Source: Ischnura elegans (Eukaryota > Arthropoda > Insecta > Odonata > Coenagrionidae). From it: a stretch of 64,000 bases of DNA. The position numbers and the translations under genes are program-made. The notes below the pieces were generated by a model. It was not told the DNA's origin and made no database searches. It saw only the letters and a program-made list of their open reading frames with translations. The stretch spans positions 89,187,851 through 89,251,850 of the forward strand of contig NC_060256.1 of assembly GCF_921293095.1 (NCBI RefSeq), in the 5' to 3' direction. Positions 32,943 through 45,108 of the stretch are shown here, one piece after another; position 1 is the stretch's first letter, and each line of letters starts with the position of its first letter.

Positions 32943-33418
32943 AGAGGGTATTGTTGGTTGGCGAGAACTTAAAATACCGTAACTCTGCTTTGGATAATCT
33001 TAAGGTAATACAAGCCAAAATTCCTCTTGAAATTATAGGATATTAAATAAGATATTTGTGCCTACCTGGTAAAAAAAATCTTAATGATCGGAAGTCCTCT
33101 AAATTCAATTTCAGAGGTGGTGCACGGTTTGTTCTATTATTTAAATAATAAGTTAATGATTGATCTGATCCATAGTTAGTCAATTCTGGAGAAGGTTTCA
33201 CTTCACGAGTGATATTTGAGTTCGGGACTGAGCGAACGAATGAATACGAAAATAACGTAATATTCTAAGTGGTGTGACTTTAGGTTTTATTTCCCACCAG
33301 TCTTTCAATTTATGCCAGAGACGAACTCATTACTTATTATCTGTTCATAGATTTCTAATTGGTGAATTTTTCAACCGATTGAGGTAGGTTTGCCAGGAGC
33401 ACTTATAAAGCATTCAGG
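32943..33418 (+). repeat. Diverged repeat block, copy 1
   Basis: Starts AGAGGGTATTGTTGGTT and ends CACTTATAAAGCATTCA. A shorter, diverged copy lies in the same orientation at 34599-34853. Shared phrases include TTAAATAATAAGT and AAAATTCCTCTTGAA-like text. Confidence 0.7.
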
Positions 33419-34182
33419 GAAACTTCTCTTCCTTTAAGCACTTCCCACTTCCATTCACAATAAGGCCTACTCCCTTGCATTCTATCTAAAAACCCCATTC
33501 TCCCCCTTCCTCTCCCTCGTCTACCTCACATTGTACCCTCTAACATTGATTTCAACATCCACTCTTCGCAAAGTACTCCCCCATCCATAACCTCTGTCTG
33601 TTCCGTATCACATCTAGAAGCGCCCTCTGCTAATCCACCATTTCCAGCACTTCGTCGTTCCCCCTCCTTTACGTACACATTAATTTCTCCATTCTTTAAG
33701 TAACCTGCCTTCCTGTATTAGAGTAAGAATTGGGAGACGTCGGATAGCTAGAAATCTCTTTAATAAACACATGTACCGGTCGAATATTTAACGTGACGAG
33801 GGAATTTCAAACAAAATGAGCTCGGGGAAAAATTAGGAATACAAAAATAAAATACAATATATTAAAATATTTTTAAGTCGAATCACCGATGTTAGGCCAT
33901 TAACCTAACCTTAAATGATAGTATTTGACACCTAAATGCACATAAACAATCCACTCTCTCGCTGATCGCATGGAAGTTAAGTGATGATATACCGAATTAC
34001 CATTGACGCTCAGCATATGTTGGGACTTTCATGAAGCAAAGTAAGTGTGTTTTTATTTTTCAGGGGTGGGGTACGGATTACTGGAGTGAAGTGTAAAAAT
34101 TAATGATTTTTTTCTTTTATGAGGCAAAGTAAACGTGCTTAAATATTTCGAGAGGGATAGGGGAGGTCCGAACTCCCTGGTC
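33419..34182. other. Unassigned DNA
   Basis: 33440-33720 is a pyrimidine-rich strand (CCTTCCTCTCCCTCG, CCCCCTCCTTTACG) resembling an antisense LINE 3' region, but no reading confirms it. The rest is nondescript. Confidence 0.3.
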
Positions 34183-34347
34183 CCCACTGTGCAACTCAAG
34201 AATATTCTAGGCATGATAAAGTAGGATATATTTTTAAAGCATCCAAGAGATTGAATATATTTTCAAGACATCTAGCAGATATTTAAAATATCGAAGACAT
34301 TGAAGAAATTTTTCTAGATATCTAGAAGATATTTTGTGCTATGTGGG
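34183..34347. mobile_element. 165-bp CCCACA-ended mini-element with GATATC/AATATT words
   Basis: CCCACTGTGCAACTCAAGAA (34183) and GATATTTTGTGCTATGTGGG (to 34347; complement CCCACATAGCACAAAATATC) are inverted ends. The interior repeats ATATTTT, TCTAGATATCTAGA and GACATCTAG-like words. The flanking dinucleotides do not match. Confidence 0.6.
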
Positions 34348-34598
34348 AAGTGGTTAAGTCACCGTCATTCAACCCATCCTTATTACGTCGATCATACGTG
34401 CAGCCATTTTTCTATTAAATATGTAGAATAAGCAGTCATCTCCACATGCATCCACATCGACAAAATTTTTATAAAATGTCCACAAATTCAAAGAGACTTT
34501 TCCTAGATACATATCATTGAAGGATCTCTACCGGTCCACATGAAATTCGGCCTATTCTCCTTCTCGCTTTGAACAAGCACCGTAATGAAATTGTTAAA

Positions 34599-34853
34599 GA
34601 GGGTATTGTTGGTTCACAACAACTTAAAATTCCGTAACTTAACTTTAGTTTAGTCATAATTTGATACAATCCAAAACTCCTCTTGAATTTATCGGGTAGC
34701 AGGTAAGATGGTTGTGTCTACCTAATGAAGATAACCTGTTCCTGAATAGGTTCGTGTTTCGTTCTCTGATTTAAATAATAAGTCACTGAAATGCGGAAAG
34801 AGGCAACCATTCAGTGAATAGTGAGTTACGGGAAATGCTTATAAAGCCTTCAT
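34599..34853 (+). repeat. Diverged repeat block, copy 2, abutting the LINE
   Basis: Short version of 32943-33418, ending GCTTATAAAGCCTTCA just before the LINE reading frame at 34855. Either it is LINE 5' UTR (making copy 1 an orphan 5' fragment) or the LINE inserted at its end. Confidence 0.65.
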
Positions 34854-34854
34854 T

Positions 34855-37800
34855 TTGGCCCAAATATGTGCACGTCGGAAATTATTCTTTTTGGAAGGCA
34901 CGCCCGACAGCACCGATAGGGTAGCGAGGTTCCTCAAAATCCTGCACATCAATATACAATGTTTGAGTAACAAGTTTCTGGATCTTGAGGTCCTGATGTG
35001 TGAACATAAACCTCATGTGATTTGTATTAATGAACACTGGTTGAAATTAAGTAATTTGAAATTTTTAAATCTACCTGGTTATTCCATCGCTGACGTATTT
35101 TGCCGTTCGAAGCATAGAAACGGAGGCATATTAGTTTTAGTTTCACAGTGTGTATGCTTTTTCCCGACCTGCTTTTCACAGGATTTTCTCAATGAAGAGT
35201 TGTCCTTTGAGTCCTGTATAGTGGGTCTCAGGGTAAACAATGTTGAATATCATTTATTATCTATTTATCGTTCACCATCGAGTGATTTCAATGTTTTCCT
35301 TAACAAACTTGCTAAACTATGAGAGTTAATTCATGATGTTATACCAAAACCTAATTTAATTTTAACTGAGGACTTTAATTGTGATTTCTCAAGTAATTCC
35401 AAAGCTAAACAGGAATTCTTAGCTATCCTTACTTCTTATAATATTTGTGTTACTAATGCAGAACCGACTAGGGTAAATGGCCATTCTTCTACTATTATAG
35501 ATAATTTTTTAACGAACATTGACTTGGGAAATGTAAATACTGAAGTAATTAAGTCCCACATTTCTGATCATTATCCTCTGTTATGCAAGATTTTAATCTT
35601 ATCTCCTAGTTATTGTAAGAAAATTTATAAAAGGCAGTTTACTGAGCAAAACTTTAATATCTTTAATAATATGTTGAAGTCCCATGATTGGTCTAATTTA
35701 TATCAACTAAGATCCTATAATGACTCATTTGAGTATTTTTATTCTTTATATCAGTATTATTTTGACATTTGTTTTCCCCTGGTCTCCCAAAAAACTAGAA
35801 ACTTGTATTTAAGTAATAGAAACCATTGGGTTACTGATGAAATACGATTCCTCTCTCGGAAAATGAAGGAACTAGCTATTTCTTATAAAAATAAATATAA
35901 CTCAATTGATTGCTTGGAGTATAGAACATTTAAAAAAATGTACCGTCAAAAGTTACAATTGGCTAAGAAAACATTGAACAACTGTAGAATTCTTAATGCC
36001 GATAATAAATCTAAAGAAATTTGGAAGATCATAAAGGAAGCTAAGAGTTCTATTAATGATCATCATGACTTCAAATTACTGGACTCCACTGGTAATATTA
36101 TTTCTGACTATTTTCAAATGGCATCTAACTTAAATGAGTTTTATTTGTCCCACCAGACTACTACAAATACTTCAATTCCTGTCAATCATTCTTTAAACCC
36201 AAGCCTGCCTAATTCATTGTACCTGTTCCCTTGCTCTGAATTGGAACTGATGAACATCATTTAAAAAATTCCTAACAAAAGTAGTCCTGGTATAGATGGC
36301 ATCCCAGGCATTGTGATAAAAAAATCAGCTAATTCTATCAAGGAACATATACTTTTTTTAATTAACAAATCCTTAAAACTTGGAGTTTTTCCTGATGCCA
36401 TTAAATCTGCCAAAGTTGTACCACTATATAAAGGCAAAGGTAGCATACGGGATATGAATTCTTATCGTCCAATATCCTTACTAAATCAGATAGGGAAACT
36501 ATTTGAAAAGGTCTTCCATAATCGACTTGTATCATTTCTTGAATTTTCTAACCTTTTGTCTGGCTCACAGAATGGTTTTAGGAAATGCAGATCTACATCT
36601 ACAGCCACCTATCATTTGGTAAATTTAATACTTTCAAATCTTGATAATAGAATCGAAACCTTGGGGCTATTTCTTGATTTTTCCAAGGCTTTTGACCTAG
36701 TCAATCATCAGTTACTATTGTCCAAATTAGGACACTATGGTATACGAGGTATCCCTTATAACTGGATAAAATCTTACCTCAGTGCAAGGCATCAACAGGT
36801 TATTTTATCAAAGAATGGCACTAATTTTATTTCTCCCAGTAAAGAAGTTACATTAGGCGTACCCCAAGGCTCAGTCCTGGGCCCTATCCTATTTTTACTT
36901 TACATTAATGATCTGCCAAAATTTTGCAGACGGTTCAAGGAGTTGAGCCAATTTTATATGCTGATGATACTAATGTAATTGTATCAGCACCATCGTTAAA
37001 CAATTTGTCCTTGAGGGCATCTAGAGTTTCTGAACTTCTGTGTGAATGGTGTTCACAAAATCTTTTGAAACTCAATCCTGACAAGTCTGGACTGTTATAC
37101 TTTTCCAATAAAAATAAACCCCCTGCTTTATTGACCATTGATCTAGGGGGATCACGCATACCCCAGATTTCTAGTTCCAAGTTTCTGGGAGTTGTTTTAA
37201 ATAAAAATGTGTCATGGGACGAACATATATGCAATCTTCTTAGCAGGTTGAACTCTATTTGCTTCCTTATCAGAAGTATCAGCAATACTGTAAGCCTTGA
37301 TATTTTACTCTCAATTTATTACGGAGAATTTTATTCTTTAATTATCTATAGTATTCTGTTCTGGGGTTCTTCCACCCATTCTGATTCAATTTTCAAAGCT
37401 CAAAAATGTATAATACGATTAATATGTAATGCTCCTTTTAATGCACCTTGTCTTTCCTTTTTCAAAAGGTTAAATATTTTGACAGTTCCATGCATTTACA
37501 TTTATGTAGTAAGCATGTTTGCTAAAAGAAATTTATTTAATTATATGTCTAATGACAATGTTCATTCCCACCAAACTAGAGCCTGTAGAGATCTGCATCA
37601 AACATATTGCAGGACTTTAAATCAGGGACCTGGAGCGCTCCTCCGCTCCGCTATACTCCGGCTCCATTGTCGGAGCGGAGCAGTTCAATTCCTCCTGCTC
37701 CGCTCCGGAGCGGAGCGACGACAATGGGACCTAGGTGCTCCACTCCGGAGCGGAGCATTTCTTGCGAGAACTCCACTCCAGCAGGAATGGAACTGCTCCG

Positions 37801-40501
37801 CTTCGACAATGGAGCCGGAGTATAGCGGAGCAGAACACAAACGTCAATGCTTCGCTTCTTGGCGGGAAATCGACGTATGCACGCTTCTGCAGCCGTGGAA
37901 CGCATCGGATATTCCCTGCGGCTATTTTTATGTTGAGTTATTAATCCACATTCTACGTGATTTGCGGTATTATTTAATACCAATATATTTCAATTTACAA
38001 ATAGTATTATGTAAAAAAAAGTATTTGTTTCAGGCGTGTTTTAATGGAACCTTCTTGACACGATGAAAAGTAAAGATTAAAAAAAAATTTTGTGTGCGGC
38101 TGTTTATTCTCTGTCTTCTGTGCATTTGTACCAGACGATGACGTGCCACGTCGAAACCTAGGCCATAAATTAAATATTTATGCGGAATTACAAGGTTTTC
38201 TTTACTTTTCATTATGTAAAAAATACTTTTCAAATTGGGCAGTCCAATATGTGTTCTATTTAAATACCTTGCGTTAGATAATTTTGAATAATAAATAATG
38301 ATAGTGATAATCTTAAGAATTAATACAATACGATAGTCGATAATCGCTATCTATGTTGTTTTATAATTTGACAGGCTTTGTGTCGCCATTTTAATAATTT
38401 ATTAAATTTATTATGGCATTATAAAATTCTTTGTCGGGCGATATTAAAAAATAAAAATGCTGTTGGCTAATATTTTCAAAATTCTGGGATATCGTTTTTT
38501 TTACGATGCCATAACGTAGTACGTTTAAAATATTAAGGATGTGGCCCTTCGTTGGGTGGAAAGAGCATTTCTAATGAAATTTTACAATAAATATGTATTT
38601 GGATTTAAAAGTAATATACATTTTAACCAAAGCCCATAATTATTTTCCGAATAACATGCTTTGTAATTAGAGGTTCTTCTGAGCAATGACTGTCTGTTAA
38701 ACTGAATTCCGCGATAACACCTATTTTGAAATGTGGTCTTTCTTTCCCAAACAATGCAAGCCTTTATTTACAAATGGTATATCTTTTGTACATTTACAAA
38801 TTGTACCGATTTTTGTGATACAATTGATAACAGTTGTATTTAAACTTCTTGTATAGAGGTGATTCTTAATTCAGTTGTAATAAAAAAGCAAAATACAAGG
38901 GAAACACAAATTTTCAATACCTTTGTAATAAATCTTTAATTAATTTTAATTATAATCTTTAGATTGTAAAATGATGGAAAATTGATATTTATAACTATAG
39001 AAAAATAATAGCATAATTTCATAATTGCAGACGACTTTTATTCATGAAAATATCGTAAAAGTTATGGCATGAAACGGCCTTGGTAACCATCAGTTGTTGA
39101 TTTTTTACCCAACAGAGAGGATCACAATAAAATAAAGTTTGGATTCACGAGCGCATAACTTCGGAATACGCTCTTTTTCTTGCTCATAAGTGTGAAAAAC
39201 ATCAACAAAAAACAAGATAAAATATCTATATATGCCCTACAAGGCCAGTTAGTTAAGGCCAGGTATAAGGCAGTATTGTCAAATATTCCATCGATCATCT
39301 CTGAATTTTATTGATAGCTAAGAATAGTATGTAAAACATGTAATAGTCAACTATTAAAATCATGTTCACAAAATTAAATTATTTTATTAGTTTATTATGT
39401 TTCTCCAATGCCATTTAAACCCGCATAAATAATAATCATTGTGAATTATTGTTGCGGCCAGGAAAAAATCTACATTATACACGTGAAAGATAAAAATCGC
39501 AGTTGGCGTAATTGCTGTGAAGACATTATATAACATGTTAAAAGGTTTTACCTACGTATTCTTAAACGTATGCTTAAAATTTGAAACATAGCGGAAAGTA
39601 GTGCATCATTTAATTTTGATTTCCAATTAAATTTTCGTTATAATGGTTGATTTGGCTATGGACATATTGATGAATATTAGTCAACTTTTACAAGGGTATC
39701 ATTATGCTAAGAATCCGATATTTCTTTATAAAATGATGTATTCTAAATAAAACTGTCACGAAGGGAATTGCTATTAAATATCGCTGTGCCATCACGTGCG
39801 GGTAACCCTTCATTATATTTAAATTAATTAAGTTTTATTGAGGGTATTTCTATTAATAATTAATTATGGTTAATTCTATTTGGGAAATACGCACTTCTAG
39901 GTGGCAATAGAATTTATGGAACAAAGTTAACACAAAATTAATACCGGAGCGGAGCAGCATCATAGCAATTCGCTCCGCTCCGAGGAGCTCCGACATGCCC
40001 TCCACCCGAGTGCTCCGCTCCGACATTGCTCCGACCTACTCCGCTCCGCTCCGGCCGGAGCGGAGTGGAGCACCCCGGAGCAACAATGAAAAATCGCTCC
40101 GCTCCACTGCTGCTCCAGGTCCCTGCTTTAAATGCATCCTTGGGGCCTAAATCCATGGGCCTTCTTGTACTGAACAGGCTCCCTACTGATTTTAAGTACG
40201 AAATGGACCCAGTCCTGTTCAAAAGGAAATTAATAACGTTTTTAAGGAAAGAACAGTTTTATTCCGTAAAGGAATTTTTGGGGAAAAAATAATCATATGT
40301 ATTGAATATGGAATAAATTTTATGTACTTTATGAACTTCTTTTGGTCAAATTATGGTGCCATACACTTGTGTATTTTATTTTATTATTGTTTGCAACATT
40401 TATATGTATATGACGTGTCCTATACACTCAACTCATGTATTTTTTTACTGTGTTCAGTGTCCGCTGGGCAAATAAAGGTTACTACTACTACTACTACTAT
40501 T
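34855..40501 (+). pseudogene. Near full-length LINE ORF2 (endonuclease-reverse transcriptase), split by a hAT
   Basis: Plus-strand ORF2. The endonuclease starts LKILHINIQCLSNKFLDLEV, with CINEHWLK, LILTEDFNCDF (usual GDFN changed to EDFN) and SHISDHYPLL. The reverse transcriptase has [73 protein letters not shown] and YADDTNVIV. One frame runs from 34855 to about 36960 with two in-frame stops (TGA 35320-35322, TAA 36262-36264). A frameshift just before YADD moves it to the next frame, until a hAT interrupts it at 37622. The last 52 codons resume at 40134 (LGPKSMGLLVLNRLPTDFK) and stop at about 40292. The 3' UTR ends in an (ACT)n tail at about 40480-40500. Dead copy; jockey/CR1-like flavour. 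Confidence 0.9.
37623..40125. mobile_element. Non-autonomous hAT with GGAGCGGAGC subterminal arrays, 8-bp duplication
   Basis: The ends CAGGGACCTGGAGC and GCTCCAGGTCCCTG are perfect 14-base inverted repeats of hAT form. CTTTAAAT is duplicated exactly on both sides (37615-37622 and 40126-40133). About 200 bases inside each end are packed with GGAGCGGAGC / GCTCCGCTCC words in both orientations (37640-37835 and 39940-40120). The 2-kb middle (37850-39930) is AT-rich and non-coding. Removing the element and one octamer restores the LINE frame. Confidence 0.95.
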
Positions 40502-43500
40502 GACTGTTTTAATCCAATATTAGTCAAATGATTTTTTTTTGTGAAAAAGACTTTAGCATTGCAGTAGAGTACGTAACTAAAATGGACGTCGAAAAATATG
40601 GATTCACATTTGACGAAAATCAAGTAGACTTACGTATATAAATAATAGGTTATGTTTGATTCAAACACTAAGCTTTAAATTCATGTATCAATTATTGTAT
40701 TTTGATTTCTATTGTGTACTTGCTTTATAGACAGTCTGCATAAAGAGCAGTTGGAAGCCATTAAATCGAAATTAAAATTTATACGATTGATAAACATATT
40801 GTTTATGCCACAATCTAGAAAGCCTTAACTACATGAGCTTGGACTTTCTCACTTCTAATCCTCACACTCTTCTATAAGCAATATTAATCCATTCAAGTAA
40901 AATACATTTAACTTAAACATTTCTGTGAGCTCTGGGGGGGGGGGGGATTTATTCCCCAAAACCTCTCCCTCGCTGCGCCACCGGAGGGATATGAAGTACA
41001 GTAGATCGTTAATAAGCCGAATGTCATAACACTTGACAGTATAAACTGTGGATTCCTATCTAGCGGAACATAAGATGAAGTGACTAAAGCGTACATATAT
41101 GTATACATGCATGTATAGAAATGCTTGAAATATTGCGTAAAAAGTTCATTAAAAATGGTTTTATATACCAAATATAGTTATTAAACGACAGAACCATAGT
41201 GAATTCAAATTTTTTACGGAAAGTGCCTTAACGTTTAAGGTATATCCAATTTTTTTGATAATGTTGACTTGATCCCAAAACAATTCTGATTGTATAGCGA
41301 CGTTCAACTGTATTTTGAACGAATGCAATCAGCTGGAAAAAGGGGGTTGTGGATTTTTCGTTGGAGACAAGGCCATTTCATTCAAATTTGAGATCGCCGG
41401 TTATGGTAGGAGTGAGGAAGTAAGTAGTTTGGAGGTGGGGGCTCAAAAGGCTCCTCATAAATGTGCTGAGAATTGAAGGTCGCGGAAGGAAGAAGATAGG
41501 TCTGATGGTTGCCATAATGGGCACTTTCTCAATACCTCCGAGTCTCAATCCCTCCGAGACTTAATCCCTCCGAGACTTCATCATGAGGAGACGATTCGCG
41601 AGCGCCTTAGAACCACTCTCGCGAAGCGCTGGAGTACGTCGTGCCTGCTTGATTCACGCGTGCCGCTTGATTCTCGCATCTAGTGAAGTCCTCGCAATTT
41701 ATAGTGAATTCATCCACGGTGTCGGCCTCTTTATGCCATGTGTGAACTTCTATTACTTTCCGCCACCACCTCTCCAATTGTAAGGTGAAACATCAGAATG
41801 AAACCTGTCTCCCCCTCTTCTGCGTTCACCTCCCCTCTCACGCCTGCTTCAAGCGCCGCGGCTCGGCTGTAAGCCGGCTTGCCCGGTCTCCCTGCTGCTG
41901 ACCTCGGACACGGAAGGAACTCCTCGTGCCCGGCATCTTCCCAACTTCAAGAGTACATAAACCTCTGGCAATTTAGCATTATATGTATTGTGTACCGATA
42001 GCTTACTTTTGCACATTAAATGTATTTATACTGTTGGAAATCAACCCTATTGTTTTGTTATTTTTCACTCCTAACCGCCTAATTCTCGTCAATTCATTTC
42101 TCGCGATGTGTGTGCGTTGCAATAGTTGCTTCTTACTGCCATGGATTGCATCGGCGGAGCACGTGTCAAAGTGAATATAATAACAATTTCCATCTTTTTC
42201 TTCCATTGTATACAAGAGACGTGCAATTCCAATAATCTGAAGTCAACTTTGTATTTCCAGCCTCAGTACTAATGCGGGAAATGGCGAAAGTTAGAAAGAA
42301 AAATAGTCATAGATATTACTAATATAAAATATTGCTAATTATGGATGCATAGTGCCGCAGACGAGAAATAGTGGGATTATAATATTCTCTTGAGGTATCA
42401 ACGAAAAGTTTCGGGAGAGGAGGTGAGACATCTGTTTTTGTAGGATTCAGTCTTCAGATTTGTGAGAGAGAGACGACATAGAGCCTGGGAGGGGATTGGT
42501 AGTCCTGTACAAACTCCAATTTCAATTGAATGTAAATTAATTGAATTAATTTTTTTCACTCACGTATTCAGCATTATTCCAGTGAAGTTTTTCTTCACCG
42601 GCGTGCTTGTACCATATGTTCTTCTCGCACCAAATTTCTTCTCACTTCTTGCTCATATCTGTGACAGCAACCATGACAAACACTACGATTAACACCCAGA
42701 AATACGCTTAGTTCAGCGATACTGAAAAATACACAAAAGAGAACAACGTGAGTAAGGATTTGGAAGAGTAGAGGAATTCTAATCGATTTGGGCCAATTTC
42801 TCGGAAAAGTCATTACCAATTGAAATATAACACAACGGAAATTCAAAAGAACGCAGTGACCATGCAACCATCGAAATTGATCCAAGTCACGTATAGGCCT
42901 CCACCCAACTTGGCAGCTCACCTATTCCCATCGTTTCCAAGTCTCGTATTCACCCCAACCCCACTTGCCAACCACAGCTTCTCTCTGTCATTATTATCTT
43001 ACTCCTCATTAGTATATAAACATCTGCATCGGAAATGAGCATCATTACACGATTGATAAATATAAGCGTTGCACTATAGAGAGAACCCGAATCTCGCCCG
43101 GAGTACACCAATCTCCTGGTGGAGAAGCAGCGACTTCCGGACACATACATCGTCTACATCCCTCATCGAAGCATAGATTTTGTGCTTTCGGTGCTCTTTA
43201 ATTCAGTTTACGGAGAACATTATCATTTTATTATTGTATCATAATTAATTTCACGGAGAACAAAAATCATTCGCCTTGAGCAAGATACGCAATGTTGGGA
43301 GAGTTGGTCAATATAGTGCTTGCGAACTAAAACAACAGCATTCATAAAAATAAACATTTTTTGCATACCTCCTCCACTCTCCATAAGCATTGGCATGATT
43401 AACAATTGCTAGAAGATATTCATTCATTGGCTGCGTGAAGATAAGTCATGCAATCCGTGATGTAGCCTGTAGTAACTTTGAGAATCTCTGCCTCTCCTTC

Positions 43501-44447
43501 CGATGACGACGGGAGGGCACGGAATATATCCCGATAAGCATAGTGTATAATGTCAAAGAACTTCCGAGTAATGCAAATGGAATTGAAATGTTCTGAGACG
43601 GAAACGGAAAGTACGATTTCGAAATCTCGGAAGCGAGAAGATGTAGTTACTGGATAGGGCACCAGAACTAGTCATTTGAAGTTGAGAAAGAAATGAACTC
43701 CACTCTATCCTCATCCTTTTTTTCGAGTTCACCTCAGATGGAAATATGTATGCTTTGTTGAGAAAATCATTTATAATTTGTCATTGAAATACATTATATG
43801 ACATTTTTTAATCTACCATTTTCTGGGCTACTACATCTGTTCATCTATACCATGTGTAAATCACCCTCGTTCTTGTTTTGAGAATAATACTGCCCTGAAT
43901 GGATGTGCTTCTTTATTGTTAAATATACTTCCTTTTGTGTATGACGTTGCTTCAGTGTGTAGTGACAAAATCATTTCACAATGAATTTACAAGTGGGAAG
44001 CATCTCCACTCTGAGAGTTATTTGACGCAAAAAGACACGTCATTACTGGACTGATGCTACAGAAATACGTGCAGCGGGACAAGAACCCTTTACTCAGGGG
44101 TAAGGAATGGAAAAGAAAACATGGTAGGTGATACCTCTGTCCTTGGTGTGACAGCAAACGAGTGCCAAAGGATTAAATTGCCCATGGTTACCTTCAACTT
44201 CCGTTAGGAAATCGCTTCTTCTAAGGTTGGTCGTTCAGGGACATTTGCTGATATTGCAACCAGTGCTGCGTGCAGTACTGTGCAGAAACCAATGACGTCA
44301 GTCAAATGATGACATTTTCTGCTGATGAATCCACTGCAGCCCCAAAGCAGAAATGAAGGCAGTAATGGTGATCATTTTGTTAACTTAAGGGATGAAACAG
44401 GTGATTTGTCTTTGATTATACACATTAAAGCGAGGTATTTCCGGGCA
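40502..44447. other. Gene-poor stretch, nothing firmly assigned
   Basis: Many short open frames, none with family resemblance or splice support. A 17-base word, CCCTCCGAGACTTAATC and variants, is repeated three times at about 41535-41580. 41800-41960 is moderately GC-rich. A 12-base poly-G tract lies near 40934. Confidence 0.4.
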
Positions 44448-45108
44448 GCAAGGCCGTACCCAGAAAATATTTATGGAGGGGTTTATGGAATAGTGGACAA
44501 ACATAAAATTATTTTTATAAGATAAATAAAATAGCGTATACAGTTAAATATATACATTTATTATGATCCCTTAAAGGAAAATACAAATATATTATTATAA
44601 AATTAACTTTATCTTCCAGATTTATTTGTAGTGAACAAATTAATTAACTCCTCAGTGTCGATGTCAATTCTGCGGTGGATTCACATCAAAGCCAAACCGC
44701 TTAGTCTTTCTTGGCCTGCAGAGTTTCTTAAATAAGTTTTGAGGCGTTTTAGAGGAGAGAAAGTCCTCTCAGGAGTACATGCGGCAGTGTTGCAAAGATC
44801 TTTAGAAGTTAGTGAATATTTGGAATCTCTAAGCCTATTGACTATGCCTTAATTCAATTCGAACACGACCCTGAAGTTTCATTGCTTACGTAGTTGGCGT
44901 AGTACGTGCACGTACATGCTATCTAGTGACATTTAGTAGTGAGTAGTGTTACTGCATATTATCACCTCTCACTACTTTATGTCACTGCGCTGCTATATAT
45001 AATCGTTGTGTAAGCACTAAGCGAGCATAGAGTAGGTAATATCTAATTTTTTTTTCATTTCAGGGGGGGATCAATCCCCCTTAATCCCCCCCCTGGCTAC
45101 GGCCTTGC
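44448..45108 (-). mobile_element. Degenerate hAT element, GCAAGGCCGTA ends
   Basis: GCAAGGCCGTACCCAG (44448) and CTGGCTACGGCCTTGC (to 45108) are inverted ends with one mismatch. Inside is the C-terminal dimerisation segment of a hAT transposase on the minus strand. The flanks do not show a clear octamer duplication. Poly-C/G tracts lie inside the right end. Confidence 0.75.
44600..44850 (-). pseudogene. hAT transposase C-terminal (dimerisation) domain fragment
   Basis: Minus-strand reading includes NTAACTPERTFSPLKRLKTY followed by LRNSAGQERLSGFAL and IDIDTEELINLF. This matches the hAT C-terminal block (TAERSFSALRRLKTYLRSTMG, RLNGLALLHIH, EVINEFA) typical of ZMYM-like hAT proteins. It is short and isolated from the catalytic core. 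Confidence 0.82.

Noticed and set aside
37607-38066. Apparent C-terminal extension of the LINE protein into GC-rich sequence on both strands
   Set aside because: These are readings of the hAT GGAGCGGAGC arrays; the true LINE C-terminus resumes after the hAT at 40134.
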